DNA of 64,000 nucleotides. It comes from JALONH01 sp046329235. Its GTDB lineage: Bacteria; Bacteroidota; Bacteroidia; Cytophagales; Cytophagaceae. Location: the NCBI GenBank assembly GCA_046329235.1, contig JAXLVA010000001.1:2232001-2296000 (forward strand), written 5' to 3'. The translations under genes and the position numbers were made by a program. The notes beneath the pieces are model-generated. The model was not told the DNA's origin. It searched no databases and saw only the letters and a list, made by a program, of their open reading frames with translations. Positions 46,000 through 54,741 of the stretch are shown here, piece after piece. Numbering within the stretch: the first letter of the stretch is position 1; each line of letters opens with the position of its first letter.

Positions 46000-46955
46000 T
46001 CGTTCACTAAATTATTTTCTTCGTTTATTACTTCAATGGAATCTTGAATAGCCGCCGTATAATTCAAAGGCAATTCGATTACATACGACTTCCCTTTTTC
46101 CACCGACAACTTATCTGCTATCAACCAAGGATTGAATCCTTTTAAAACATCATAAGGGATGTTTTGTTTAGTAGCGAATTCTTTTAAATCTTGAATACTT
46201 TGATTGACTGTAATCGTTTTCACAGAGGGGCGCCCCCAGTTATACATTTTCAACCCATACTTTTTAGGATACTCCATCACATCTTTCATGGCTAACAAAC
46301 GATACATATAAGCAGCCGTTTCTTTATTCAAATCTAAATCGTAAAACTCACTTACGCCCTGATTGGTCATAGCACGTTGCATCCCGGTCATACCTCGATT
46401 GTATGCAGCAGCAGTTACAGTCCAAGAACCAAACTGCTTGTATGCCATCTTAAAGAATTTACATGCTGCATACGTTGATTTGATGGGATGTAAACGTTCG
46501 TCCACATCATCACTCACTTCCAAACCCATCTCTTGAGCAGTAACCGCTTTCAATTGCCAAAATCCTACCGCTCCTTTAGGAGAGTATAGGTTTTGCAGAT
46601 TACTTTCTACAACTGCCACATATTTAAAGTCCGTAGGTATTCCCTGCTTATCTAGAATCTGATGAAACACAGGCAACCAAATAGAAGCATTTTTCATCAA
46701 CAATCTAGAACTAGAATTACGTTGAGCGTTATGTTTTAATTCGTTATTGTAATAAGAATAAGCTTTGGGGTTTTTAAAATGCACCAACTCCCCTGCAAAG
46801 ACGTGGTCATTGGGAATTTTACTGTTATAATGCTGATGTCGGTGTTCCGTTTGCGGAAGATAGAATTGATCTTCATTGATAATGGACAATACCACAAAGA
46901 CCATCAAGAAGGCAACAATAGAAAAAAATACGACCCTCAAATTCTTTCTTATCAT
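45996..46955 (-). CDS. Membrane-anchored SLT-type lytic transglycosylase
   Basis: The 319-residue protein has one N-terminal membrane helix or uncleaved signal (VVFFSIVAFLMVFVVLSII). A goose-type/SLT lysozyme domain follows, with the catalytic Glu in VAVVESNLQNLYSPKGAVG and FWQLKAVTAQEMGL and AAAYNRGMTGMQRA. The C-terminal piece (VNQSIQDLKEFATKQNIPYDVLKGFNPW) looks like one LysM-type repeat, as in MltD. It cuts peptidoglycan glycan chains. Its TGA stop overlaps the GTG start of uvrA by 4 bases (GTGA), suggesting translational coupling. Confidence 0.9.
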   Translation of the reverse strand: MIRKNLRVVFFSIVAFLMVFVVLSIINEDQFYLPQTEHRHQHYNSKIPNDHVFAGELVHFKNPKAYSYYNNELKHNAQRNSSSRLLMKNASIWLPVFHQILDKQGIPTDFKYVAVVESNLQNLYSPKGAVGFWQLKAVTAQEMGLEVSDDVDERLHPIKSTYAACKFFKMAYKQFGSWTVTAAAYNRGMTGMQRAMTNQGVSEFYDLDLNKETAAYMYRLLAMKDVMEYPKKYGLKMYNWGRPSVKTITVNQSIQDLKEFATKQNIPYDVLKGFNPWLIADKLSVEKGKSYVIELPLNYTAAIQDSIEVINEENNLVNE

Positions 46956-47016
46956 ACAATACCATTGCTATAATCTCCTTAAGGTACAAAAAACTATAGC
47001 CAATTAACAGCTAGGT

Positions 47017-47907
47017 TTAAGACAAATTTTCAATAGCTTCCTCTATAGCATTGAATTTGAACACAAATCCTTGATTAAGTACTTTTTGACTCGACACTTT
47101 TAGTGAACCTAACAGCGATTCTGTTCTGCCGTTTCCAAACATTATCTTAAGAACCCACTCCGGAACGTTCGGCAACCACAGTTTTTTGTGTAGTTTTTTA
47201 GCAATCGTTTGGGTTAAATAAGCATTGGTCACTGGATTAGGAGCACAAGCATTATATACACCTGACCAAGACTCCTGAATTAATCCTTGATAAAACATAT
47301 GAGCTAAGTCATCGATGTGCACCCACGACATATATTGATTTCCTTTGCCCAGCGGAGTGCCCACGCCAAATTTAACCGGCTTCACCATCATAGGTAAAGC
47401 ACCGCCTTCTTTGGCCATCACTATACCTATTCGAATTTTCACTACCCTACAAGACTTTGAAAACTGATCTGCTTGCGCTTCCCAGTGCTTGGTTACTTCC
47501 GCTAAAAAATCAATTCCATTGGGATCCGTTTCGGTTAATATTCTATCGCCATGGTCGGCACCATACCAACCAATAGCTGATGCAGATACATAAACTTTTA
47601 AATCAGACGTAGCTTTATTATGAAGTAGCTTAGCCGACTTCACACGAGAGTCCATGATTTCTTTTTTATAATCTTCTGTCCACTTTTTATCAAAGACACC
47701 TGCACCTGCCAAATGTACGATGTGTGTTACACCCACCATAGCATTGGGATCCAATTCACCAGTATCATAGTTCCATACAAAAGTTGGTACCGGAGCGTTT
47801 TTGCTTTCGTGTCTGCTCAACCAAACTACAGAAATGTTATTTGCTAACAGCAACTCCGTCAACTTTCTTCCCACTAGTCCACTTCCACCGGTTATTAATA
47901 CTTTCAT
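47017..47907 (-). CDS. SDR39U1/TIGR01777-type NAD(P)-dependent epimerase
   Basis: The 296-residue protein begins with the Rossmann motif ITGGSGLVGRKLTELLL. It has the family blocks VHLAGAGVFDKKW, SASAIGWYG and MSWVHIDDLAHMF, and the C-terminal DUF1731-like end VPEWVLKIMFGNGRTESLLGS. The YfcH/SDR39U1 group has no firmly known substrate. It is divergent from the exported coiled-coil gene across 61 bases. Confidence 0.93.
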   Translation of the reverse strand: MKVLITGGSGLVGRKLTELLLANNISVVWLSRHESKNAPVPTFVWNYDTGELDPNAMVGVTHIVHLAGAGVFDKKWTEDYKKEIMDSRVKSAKLLHNKATSDLKVYVSASAIGWYGADHGDRILTETDPNGIDFLAEVTKHWEAQADQFSKSCRVVKIRIGIVMAKEGGALPMMVKPVKFGVGTPLGKGNQYMSWVHIDDLAHMFYQGLIQESWSGVYNACAPNPVTNAYLTQTIAKKLHKKLWLPNVPEWVLKIMFGNGRTESLLGSLKVSSQKVLNQGFVFKFNAIEEAIENLS

Positions 47908-47968
47908 ATTTTAATGAATTGATATATATTGTACTTGTAAGTTAACACATAAACTGCCTATAAAACCA

Positions 47969-48670
47969 ATGAAATCGTTAATTGTTCTATTCACTTCGTT
48001 ATTCATCACCGTTAGTACGTTTGCTCAAACCGGTGCTCGTGAAATTACTATTCATGAAGGCAAAGAAACCATAGACCGAATTCAACGTGAAGGCATTTAT
48101 GTAGTCATTGAACTAGAAGCTAGTTTTGTTAAAAATGCGTGGGAGAAAAAGGTAAAAGAATTTGGTCGCATTGATATTACCAAAGGGTATTCCATCATGA
48201 AAAACGTTACCGTTCCTAATGTAACTACCGGTGGCAACTCCTACTCCAATGTAGCCGGCCACTTAAATGGTACTAAAGTATTCTGGGCAGTAGAAGATGT
48301 AAGCGGACCTGTAATCCCTTCCACCGGTCATAAGTGGGAAGAAATGAAAAAGATATTAACTCAGTTTGCTAAACAAACCTATATCGATGACATCAATGTT
48401 CAAATCATTGCTGCGGAGAACGCATTGACTGCTGCTACTAAGAACCAGGAGAAAATTGTTAAAGAGGGTGAGTCTTTAAAAAACCAAATCAGTAACAACG
48501 AACAAGAACGCATTGATTTAGAAAATAAACTTAAAGCAAACGCCGCTAACAAAGAATTGCTAAATAAAAATCTAGAATCGAATAAGCAAAACAAGTTAAA
48601 CTCCGATGCTGAAGTACAAAAAATGCAGAAAGCTCTGGAGATTGTGAAGCAGAGATTACAGAACTACTAA
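47969..48670 (+). CDS. Exported protein with C-terminal coiled coil, function unknown
   Basis: The 233-residue protein has a Sec signal peptide (SLIVLFTSLFITVSTFAQ), a mixed alpha/beta middle (GIYVVIELEASFVKNAWEKK), and a long charged coiled coil from about residue 150 to the end (KNQEKIVKEGESLKNQISNN). I do not recognise the family. The coiled coil suggests an oligomeric periplasmic protein. It is followed after 11 bases by the YjdI gene, probably on one mRNA. Confidence 0.75.
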   Translation: MKSLIVLFTSLFITVSTFAQTGAREITIHEGKETIDRIQREGIYVVIELEASFVKNAWEKKVKEFGRIDITKGYSIMKNVTVPNVTTGGNSYSNVAGHLNGTKVFWAVEDVSGPVIPSTGHKWEEMKKILTQFAKQTYIDDINVQIIAAENALTAATKNQEKIVKEGESLKNQISNNEQERIDLENKLKANAANKELLNKNLESNKQNKLNSDAEVQKMQKALEIVKQRLQNY

Positions 48671-48681
48671 ATTTTATTTTT

Positions 48682-48909
48682 ATGGAAGAGAAAGAAAACG
48701 TAACAAAGCACTACACCAATGGTGAAATTACTATTGTGTGGAAGCCCAACACTTGCACCCATGCTAAAAAATGCTGGCGCAATTTACCGGAAGTCTTCTC
48801 TCCTATGTCCAGACCATGGATCAATATGGATGGCGCCACCACCGAACGCATCAAACAACAAGTAGAAGCTTGTCCGAGCGGTGCGTTAACGTGGATTGAA
48901 AAGAAATAA
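48682..48909 (+). CDS. YjdI-family mono-cluster Fe-S protein
   Basis: The 75-residue protein shows the Fer4_19/YjdI pattern: Cys25 and Cys31 in NTCTHAKKCW and Cys64 in EACPSGALTWI. Only three cysteines are present, so a fourth ligand, perhaps His27, or a 3Fe-4S cluster is possible. The role is unknown; such proteins may carry electrons. It ends the small plus-strand unit that begins at 47969. Confidence 0.88.
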   Translation: MEEKENVTKHYTNGEITIVWKPNTCTHAKKCWRNLPEVFSPMSRPWINMDGATTERIKQQVEACPSGALTWIEKK

Positions 48910-48925
48910 GGATTAATTCACTGAG

Positions 48926-48987
48926 CCTTGGTTTGTGTTCTCACGAACCAAATGACTGTTCCGGCTCGTGAGGACACGAAGCCGAGG
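48926..48987. repeat. Long imperfect hairpin between convergent genes
   Basis: An arm at 48926-48949 pairs with 48963-48987 over about 24 positions, with two T-G wobbles, a mismatch and a bulge, around a 13-base loop. The best part is GTGTTCTCACGA with TCGTGAGGACAC. Neither side has a T-run. It lies between the YjdI gene and the convergent moxR gene and could be a REP-type palindrome or a poor two-way terminator. Confidence 0.55.
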
Positions 48988-49009
48988 ATTGATTACAACT
49001 CCTTCTTAA

Positions 49010-49999
49010 CTACACTGAAATATCAATCTTGCTTAATAGCGAATCAATGATTTGATTGGAAGTAATTCCTTCTGTTTCGGCTTCGTAAGTAAGAATAATA
49101 CGGTGATTGAACACGTCTTTTGCCATTTCTTTGATATCCTCCGGCAATACAAAATCACGATCGTTCAAGAACGCTAAAGCTTTCGCTGCTCTATTTAAGT
49201 TAATCGCCGCACGGGTAGAAACTCCGTACAATATATAATCCGCCACTTCTTTAATAGGATAATCCTTTGGATTACGAGTAGCAAAAACTAATTCAATAAT
49301 ATATTTTTCTAAGGCTTCGGAAATCGTCACCTTATTAATTTCTTCTTGAATAGCAAAGATATCTTCTTTGCTCATAATCTTATTTACATCGGTGGAGAAG
49401 TTCGTATTTGCTACGCGACGCATTACTTCCAATTCGTTTTCTTTATTCAAGTAATCCAAATGCACTTTCATCATAAAACGGTCTACCTGTGCTTCCGGCA
49501 GTGGGTAAGTTCCCTCTTGCTCCACCGGGTTTTGAGTAGCCAACACTAAGAAAGGTTTATCTAGCTGATAGGTAGTATCGCCAATGGTTACTTGTTTCTC
49601 CTGCATACACTCCAGCAAAGCCGACTGCACCTTAGCAGGACTACGGTTTACCTCATCCGCTAAGATTAAGTTAGAAAACACCGGACCTTTTTTCACTTCA
49701 AAATCACCTTTCAACTGATTGTAAATCATAGTACCGATTAAATCAGAAGGAAGTAAATCCGGAGTAAACTGAATGCGTTGAAAATTCAAATCTAAGGTTT
49801 TAGCCAGCGTATTCACCGTAAGGGTTTTAGCCAAACCGGGCACCCCTTCCAATAGAATATGTCCGCCGGTGAAAACACCAATCAGCAGACGATCAACCAT
49901 ATACTTTTGGCCTACCACCACTTTGGCAACCTCCTGTTGTACAGCTTTTACTTTTGATCTATAGTATACAACTCGTTCTTGAGCACTTTTAAATTCCAT
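49010..49999 (-). CDS. MoxR-family AAA+ ATPase (second copy)
   Basis: The 329-residue protein has Walker A GVPGLAKT, Walker B LADEVNR, and the same ATQNPVEQEGTYPLPEAQ block as the copy at 11131-12099, but differs in many other positions (LIGTMIYNQ for ILGSDSLDE). It is therefore an old paralog, not a recent duplication. MoxR genes in Bacteroidota often open clusters with DUF58 and VWA proteins. Here no such gene is seen on either side. It follows the DUF486 gene by 12 bases on the same strand. Confidence 0.93.
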   Translation of the reverse strand: MEFKSAQERVVYYRSKVKAVQQEVAKVVVGQKYMVDRLLIGVFTGGHILLEGVPGLAKTLTVNTLAKTLDLNFQRIQFTPDLLPSDLIGTMIYNQLKGDFEVKKGPVFSNLILADEVNRSPAKVQSALLECMQEKQVTIGDTTYQLDKPFLVLATQNPVEQEGTYPLPEAQVDRFMMKVHLDYLNKENELEVMRRVANTNFSTDVNKIMSKEDIFAIQEEINKVTISEALEKYIIELVFATRNPKDYPIKEVADYILYGVSTRAAINLNRAAKALAFLNDRDFVLPEDIKEMAKDVFNHRIILTYEAETEGITSNQIIDSLLSKIDISV

Positions 50000-50011
50000 G
50001 TGGAAGTATTA

Positions 50012-50380
50012 TTATTTTTTAAATATAAAAAAAACTGCCAACAGTATACACACCATGGCGGCAATATGATTCCACTGCAACTTATCCGTTTTAAAGACAA
50101 ACAAGGCAAACAGCGTAAAGACCGACAAAGAAACCACTTCCTGAATCAACTTCAATTGAAACAAGGAAAAAGGTCCGCCATGCTCTTGATAACCGATACG
50201 ATTGGCCGGTACCTGGAAGATGTATTCAAACAACGCGATACCCCAACTGAATAATATCACCCCTACGATTCCCCAGCGCATGACCCAGTTGTCTTTTTCT
50301 AACTGCAAATGCCCGTACCATGCGTAGGTCATGAAGGCATTCGATATGATTAACAATATAATGGAAGTAAAACCTGACAT
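50012..50380 (-). CDS. DMT-superfamily DUF486 membrane protein
   Basis: The 122-residue protein has four membrane helices and the DUF486 blocks SNAFMTYAWYGHL, WGIALFEYIFQVPANRIGY and FSLFQLKLIQEVVSL. The family belongs to the drug/metabolite transporter group, but its substrate is unknown. It has a candidate -7 element (50412-50419) and is followed by moxR after 12 bases. Confidence 0.9.
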   Translation of the reverse strand: MSGFTSIILLIISNAFMTYAWYGHLQLEKDNWVMRWGIVGVILFSWGIALFEYIFQVPANRIGYQEHGGPFSLFQLKLIQEVVSLSVFTLFALFVFKTDKLQWNHIAAMVCILLAVFFIFKK

Positions 50381-50411
50381 ATTTTATATCTTTAGATAAA
50401 ACGTAATTTAA

Positions 50412-50419
50412 CAAAAGTA
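50412..50419 (-). promoter_or_regulatory. Candidate -7 element of the DUF486-moxR unit
   Basis: TACTTTTG on the minus strand, 31 bases before the ATG at 50380. It matches TAnnTTTG, but no -33 box is seen at the right distance. Confidence 0.38.
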
Positions 50420-50441
50420 ACATTTTAAGGCACAAATAGAT

Positions 50442-51026
50442 ATGCCACGAACATTTTTAGACACCCAAAACCGTAAGCCACTTCAGTGGCAAGATATCGT
50501 CATCCATATAGGTATGGGCTTGATGCCGGCCATTGGCGTTTTGTTTTTACACTGGAATGTCTACACCGTTATATTCCTATTTGGCTGGGAAACTTTTGTA
50601 ATTGGCGTTTTTCACTTCTTTAAAATGAATGCCTGTGGAGAAAAATATGGAGATCAATATTTCTTTTTATTACACTACGGCATTTTTGTTTTTGTTCAAA
50701 GCATCTTGATGACCGTCTTCTTTTGGCCGGGAGAAAACTGGGATGGTAAAGCCTTTTTATCGGGCGCGGTCTATTCTATTTTATTTATAGGTAGCGACTT
50801 TTTGAAAAACTTATTACAAGGCGATGGTTACAAAAAACTCAAAGCATCCTCTATCATGTTTGAGCCTTACGCTCGCATTTTCACACAACAGTTTTTCATT
50901 ATCATCTGCGGAATTTTCACCATTGGCCAAACAAATAAAAACGAAACTTTAATCATTACACTTTTTGTGCTATTCAAATTAATTTTTGAGATTGCGTGGA
51001 TGGTGATGAAGGGAAATAAAAGATGA
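50442..51026 (+). CDS. DUF6498-type integral membrane protein
   Basis: The 194-residue protein has five or six hydrophobic segments, short charged loops and the pattern FLFGWETFVIGVFHFFKM and FFLLHYGIFVFVQSI, which I associate with DUF6498. No function is known. It has no signal peptide and stands alone, divergent from DUF486 and convergent with the dihydroorotase gene 18 bases away. Confidence 0.72.
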   Translation: MPRTFLDTQNRKPLQWQDIVIHIGMGLMPAIGVLFLHWNVYTVIFLFGWETFVIGVFHFFKMNACGEKYGDQYFFLLHYGIFVFVQSILMTVFFWPGENWDGKAFLSGAVYSILFIGSDFLKNLLQGDGYKKLKASSIMFEPYARIFTQQFFIIICGIFTIGQTNKNETLIITLFVLFKLIFEIAWMVMKGNKR

Positions 51027-51044
51027 ATTATATAATAGTCCACC

Positions 51045-52391
51045 TCATCTTATAGAATCAAACTGCAAACGCATACTATCTTTTTGTCCGGTAAATCCAT
51101 CTTCATCCAGTACGATTGCACCATTGACAATCACCTTACGAATAGGATTTTGTAATTTATCATTATCAAACGGAGACCATCCTACCTTATAATACAGCTT
51201 ATTAGTATCCATGTTGACGTGATGATTTAAATCTATTAATACTAAGTCTGCATAATAACCTTCTCTAATATATCCCCTTTGTTTAATCCTGAAAATTTCC
51301 GCCGGATTATGACTTGTCTTTTGAACTATTGATTCAATAGAAAGTTCACCTTTTTTACGTAGAGTTAGCAAGACTGGTAATAAATGTTGTATGGAAGGAG
51401 CCCCGGACATACAAGAAAAATAATCCCCACTCTTTTCCATTATAGTATGAGGAGCATGATCTGTAGCAATATTATCTATATATCCATTATTTAATCCATT
51501 TATCAATGCTTGCCTATCGTTTTCTGATTTTATGGATGGATTCCATTTTATCTGATTCCCTTTAGATGTATAAGATGTAGTATTAAAATAAAGATGATGC
51601 ATACATGCTTCAACCGTAATTCTCTTATTTCTAACATCCATTAAAGGGCTAAACAAATCAACTTCAATACCAGTTGATAAATGTAATATATGTAACCTTG
51701 AATTATATTTTTTTGCTAAATCAACTACTCTTTTGGTAGAATCAAAACAAGCCACATCATTTCGAATCAATGCATGCTTCTCTGGAGGAATGAGAGAACC
51801 ATACTTTTGGAAATACAGCTTTTCATTCTTTTGTATGATAGATTCGTCTTCACAATGTAATGCTATCAGAGATTTACTTCTTGAAAACAATTTATCTATA
51901 TAGGATAGATTATTACACATAAGAGAATCATTATTGTCAAAATATAGTCCATCATCTGTTAATCCACATACTTTCGAATTATCAATACATATAGCTGTTT
52001 CAAAATTTTCAGAATTTAAACCAAAATAAAAAGAGTAATTAGCATAAGATGATTTTGATGCTAAGGCGTATTTCTCTTCCAACAAATCAATTGTAGTAGT
52101 ATTGGGTCTTGTATTGGGCATGTCCATAAATGACGTAACACCACCTGCAATGGCGGCCATTGATTCCGACTCAATAGTACCTTTATAGGTTAATCCAGGT
52201 TCACGAAAATGAACATGCGTATCTATTAAACCCGGAATTAAATACATTCCGGAAGCATCTATTATTTGCCAATCCGATTCTGACTTTATAGACTTTTGAA
52301 TTTTTTCAATTCGTTTATCGATTATTAATACATCATTTTTCGAAACGACACCCTCGTTTACAACAAAGGCATTTTTAATAAGTAATTTCAT
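51045..52391 (-). CDS. Dihydroorotase (class I type)
   Basis: Dihydroorotase closes carbamoyl-aspartate to dihydroorotate in pyrimidine synthesis. The 448-residue amidohydrolase has the metal site DTHVHFREPG, the substrate-binding stretch FMDMPNTRPNTT and the second metal and catalytic site ATDHAPH. Other ligands lie in LHCEDE and HILHLSTG. Class I enzymes have about this length. It is the last gene of a tight unit with DUF6671 and a 96-residue protein (gaps of 6 and 3 bases). That makes a role outside normal pyrimidine synthesis possible, so I leave the symbol open. Confidence 0.9.
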   Translation of the reverse strand: MKLLIKNAFVVNEGVVSKNDVLIIDKRIEKIQKSIKSESDWQIIDASGMYLIPGLIDTHVHFREPGLTYKGTIESESMAAIAGGVTSFMDMPNTRPNTTTIDLLEEKYALASKSSYANYSFYFGLNSENFETAICIDNSKVCGLTDDGLYFDNNDSLMCNNLSYIDKLFSRSKSLIALHCEDESIIQKNEKLYFQKYGSLIPPEKHALIRNDVACFDSTKRVVDLAKKYNSRLHILHLSTGIEVDLFSPLMDVRNKRITVEACMHHLYFNTTSYTSKGNQIKWNPSIKSENDRQALINGLNNGYIDNIATDHAPHTIMEKSGDYFSCMSGAPSIQHLLPVLLTLRKKGELSIESIVQKTSHNPAEIFRIKQRGYIREGYYADLVLIDLNHHVNMDTNKLYYKVGWSPFDNDKLQNPIRKVIVNGAIVLDEDGFTGQKDSMRLQFDSIR

Positions 52392-52397
52392 ATAACA

Positions 52398-53228
52398 TCA
52401 AGGATTGCAAAAATCACAATACATGGGATCTTCTTCACTCTTATGATTAGGGAAGATTTCTTCTTGGTCATAAGAACATTTTTTACATCTATAAATATAT
52501 TTCAATGCAGATCGAGTAGGCCTTTGACAAGACTTACAAGGCAAGCCCGACACAACTTGATCCACTGTAAAACCCGGATAAGAACACTTCGGACAAGTTG
52601 ACTTGAGCATCTCTACCAACTTATGAGTTGTCTTTTCAATCACCGTCATTCTTGTTGGATTATATAACGCTCTCATATCTGTTTCAAGCCATAAGGACGA
52701 ACCTCTAGTAGTAACCTCTGTGAATAGCGCTTTCAACTTTTGCTCGTCCTTAACACCTTTACAAATGATATTTTGATGGACATCTTTCACTATAAGTCCA
52801 TGGGATGGGAACAACACTCGTTTCGTAAATGCTTGTAAATCCTCTAAAGTTTTTATTTCTTCTTTAGCGAAATTGGTTTCCAAACTAATTTCTCGAGCTA
52901 CGATTTCAAGATTATTTTTTCTATCATAAAAAAATAATATTTCCTCATCACAAGATAAAAATGGGATGTAAGGATGTGGACCAAAAGAACCTTCACTTGC
53001 TATTGCCAAATCACATCCTGATAACTCCATCGCAAGCATACACTTCTTCTTTGCCGCTTCTGTAGGGGTATCTACTCTTTCTACTTCTCCTGAGAAGGTA
53101 CCTAATAAATCAGTATTCAACTGACTGCTTATACTACATATAACACCTATCTCTTTTTCTAAGATAGGTGCTATAACCGTTTCTTTTTGATGCATAGTTG
53201 CAATCAGCAAATCTCTATTCCGAAACAT
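52398..53228 (-). CDS. DUF6671 protein with zinc-ribbon C-terminus
   Basis: The 276-residue protein has an N-terminal domain with no motif I know (CDLAIASEGSFGPHPYIPF is striking). The C-terminal part of about 70 residues has four CxxC pairs (CPKC, CKSC, CKKC, CDFC), likely two zinc ribbons. This matches DUF6671, whose function is unknown. The neighbour dihydroorotase gene suggests a link to nucleotide or cofactor metabolism, or to a nucleic-acid-binding step, but this is only context. Confidence 0.72.
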   Translation of the reverse strand: MFRNRDLLIATMHQKETVIAPILEKEIGVICSISSQLNTDLLGTFSGEVERVDTPTEAAKKKCMLAMELSGCDLAIASEGSFGPHPYIPFLSCDEEILFFYDRKNNLEIVAREISLETNFAKEEIKTLEDLQAFTKRVLFPSHGLIVKDVHQNIICKGVKDEQKLKALFTEVTTRGSSLWLETDMRALYNPTRMTVIEKTTHKLVEMLKSTCPKCSYPGFTVDQVVSGLPCKSCQRPTRSALKYIYRCKKCSYDQEEIFPNHKSEEDPMYCDFCNP

Positions 53229-53231
53229 AAG

Positions 53232-53522
53232 TTAATCTTTGTCAACTTTATCGATGAACTCCATTTTCAAAACACCATCTAATTTAATGTACTCATTAGG
53301 ATGCTCATTAATAAGTTGTAATAATCTCACTAAAGAGGCTTGTAACTCTTTTACCCTAGACCTTTCCTCTACCGACTCCTTCCCTGATTTAATTAACAAT
53401 TTAAAAGAGGCATTCGAATGCATCTTTATTTTAGCGGTAAATAACTCTGTAACCACTTCTTTTGCTTGAGAGGGCGTAAACACTCCTTTTACAAGCCATT
53501 CTTCTTTTTGTTTCATTGACAT
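53232..53522 (-). CDS. Small hypothetical protein, first gene of the dihydroorotase unit
   Basis: The 96-residue protein is charged, without signal or membrane helix, and shows a mixed strand-helix pattern (EWLVKGVFTPSQAKEVVTEL, SSFKLLIK-like strand, then a helix VKELQASLVRLLQLINEH). I do not recognise it. Starts at M1 or M3 are both possible. It lies 3 bases before DUF6671 and is surely co-transcribed with it. Confidence 0.65.
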   Translation of the reverse strand: MSMKQKEEWLVKGVFTPSQAKEVVTELFTAKIKMHSNASFKLLIKSGKESVEERSRVKELQASLVRLLQLINEHPNEYIKLDGVLKMEFIDKVDKD

Positions 53523-53664
53523 ATATTATTATATATTTATTTTTTTGATTTTTTAATGACTTATCCAAATCATATTAGAGGAATCATTTCATTCTATTGT
53601 CTTTCACCTTTCTTGTCTTATTGAAAAAGATTATAGAATTCTCTAAGCAAATTGTACAAGAATG

Positions 53665-53720
53665 TTCATATATTTTTATTTATATTTGAAATACTGAACA
53701 TAAAACATATTTATGAATTA
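53665..53720 (+). promoter_or_regulatory. LysR operator block at the regulator's own start
   Basis: This block is 44/56 identical, without gaps, to 58908-58963 upstream of dabB. It contains CATAAA-N5-TTTATG (53699-53715), a palindrome of LysR-box form that overlaps the regulator's start codon at 53713, and the -7 box TATATTTG. Binding here would allow autoregulation. Confidence 0.65.
53681..53688 (+). promoter_or_regulatory. Candidate -7 element of the LysR gene
   Basis: TATATTTG matches TAnnTTTG, ends 24 bases before the ATG, and lies inside the shared operator block, so bound regulator would cover it. Confidence 0.48.
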
Positions 53721-54624
53721 TACTTTACACCAACTACAGGTTTTCAACAAAGTGGTGCAGACAAAAAGCATCACCAAAGCCTCTGAAGAGTTATTCATGA
53801 CGCAACCCGCCGTATCTATACAGTTAAAAAAGTTTCAAGATCAGTTTGATATTCCACTGACGGAAGTGATTAGAAAACGCTTACACATTACCGACTTTGG
53901 CATGGAGATTTATAAGATGTCGGAAAGGATTTTGAGTGAAGTATATGCCATCAACTATAAAACGCAAGCCTATAAAGGATTGTTAAGCGGGAAGCTTTCG
54001 ATAGGAGTAGTTTCTACAGGTAAATATGTAATGCCTTACTTTTTATCTGAGTTTATGCAACAACATGAGGGTATTGATTTAATTATGGATGTGACCAACA
54101 AATCAAAAGTTATTGAAAGTTTAAAAAACAGCGAGATTGATTTTGCGCTTGTATCCATTCTCCCTGACCGATTGAATGTGCAGGAAGAGATTTTGATGGA
54201 TAATGAATTATATTTTGTAGCTAACAAAGATTTTTCTATTTCCAAAAAGAAACTAACAAAAGATGATTTAGAAAAACATCCGCTTATATATCGAGAAGAA
54301 GGATCAGCAACAAGAAAGGTGATGGAAGACTATTTTGAGAAAACGAATTTAAAAGCTCGAAAGAAAATTGAATTGACCAGTAATGAAGCTGTTAAACAAG
54401 CTATACTCGCAGGTTTGGGAATGTCAATAATGCCCATCATAGGTATTCGAGAAGAAATCAAAAACAAAAAAATCAAAATTATTCCTGCCGATAACTTACC
54501 TATCAAAACGAAGTGGCGTTTGATTTGGTTGAAAGACAGTAAGCTCAGTCCGGTAGCGCAAGAATATTTAGAGCATTTACAAAAAAACAAAGCTCGCTTG
54601 ATTAAGGAATGCTTTGTTCTTTAA
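53713..54624 (+). CDS. LysR-family regulator, likely controls the dabAB operon (CbbR-like)
   Basis: The 303-residue protein has the LysR helix-turn-helix at its N-terminus (LHQLQVFNKVVQTKSITKAS and ELFMTQPAVSIQLKKFQ). An effector-binding domain of the usual length follows (GKLSIGVVSTGKYVMPYFL, GLGMSIMPIIGI). CbbR and CmpR, which sense the carbon state, are close members, and the start of this protein resembles them. It is convergent with dabA. The operator block at its own start is repeated upstream of dabB, which links the two directly. The effector is not known. Confidence 0.92.
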   Translation: MNYTLHQLQVFNKVVQTKSITKASEELFMTQPAVSIQLKKFQDQFDIPLTEVIRKRLHITDFGMEIYKMSERILSEVYAINYKTQAYKGLLSGKLSIGVVSTGKYVMPYFLSEFMQQHEGIDLIMDVTNKSKVIESLKNSEIDFALVSILPDRLNVQEEILMDNELYFVANKDFSISKKKLTKDDLEKHPLIYREEGSATRKVMEDYFEKTNLKARKKIELTSNEAVKQAILAGLGMSIMPIIGIREEIKNKKIKIIPADNLPIKTKWRLIWLKDSKLSPVAQEYLEHLQKNKARLIKECFVL

Positions 54625-54632
54625 AATAAAAA

Positions 54633-54683
54633 AGTGGGCTATACCTAAACCTAACTTTATGTTAAGAAACAAGTAAGCCCACT
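54633..54683 (-). terminator. Likely terminator of the dab operon
   Basis: AGTGGGCT (54633-54640) pairs with AGCCCACT (54676-54683), with a 35-base loop holding a smaller inverted repeat. On the minus strand the stem ends in TTTTTTATTTTA, 58 bases after the dabA stop. No T-run follows on the plus strand, so it serves dabA rather than the LysR gene. Confidence 0.65.
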
Positions 54684-54741
54684 CTCGCTGAACAAATTAA
54701 CTATACAAAATCTTCTTTATGAAAATGGAATGAGATATTTT

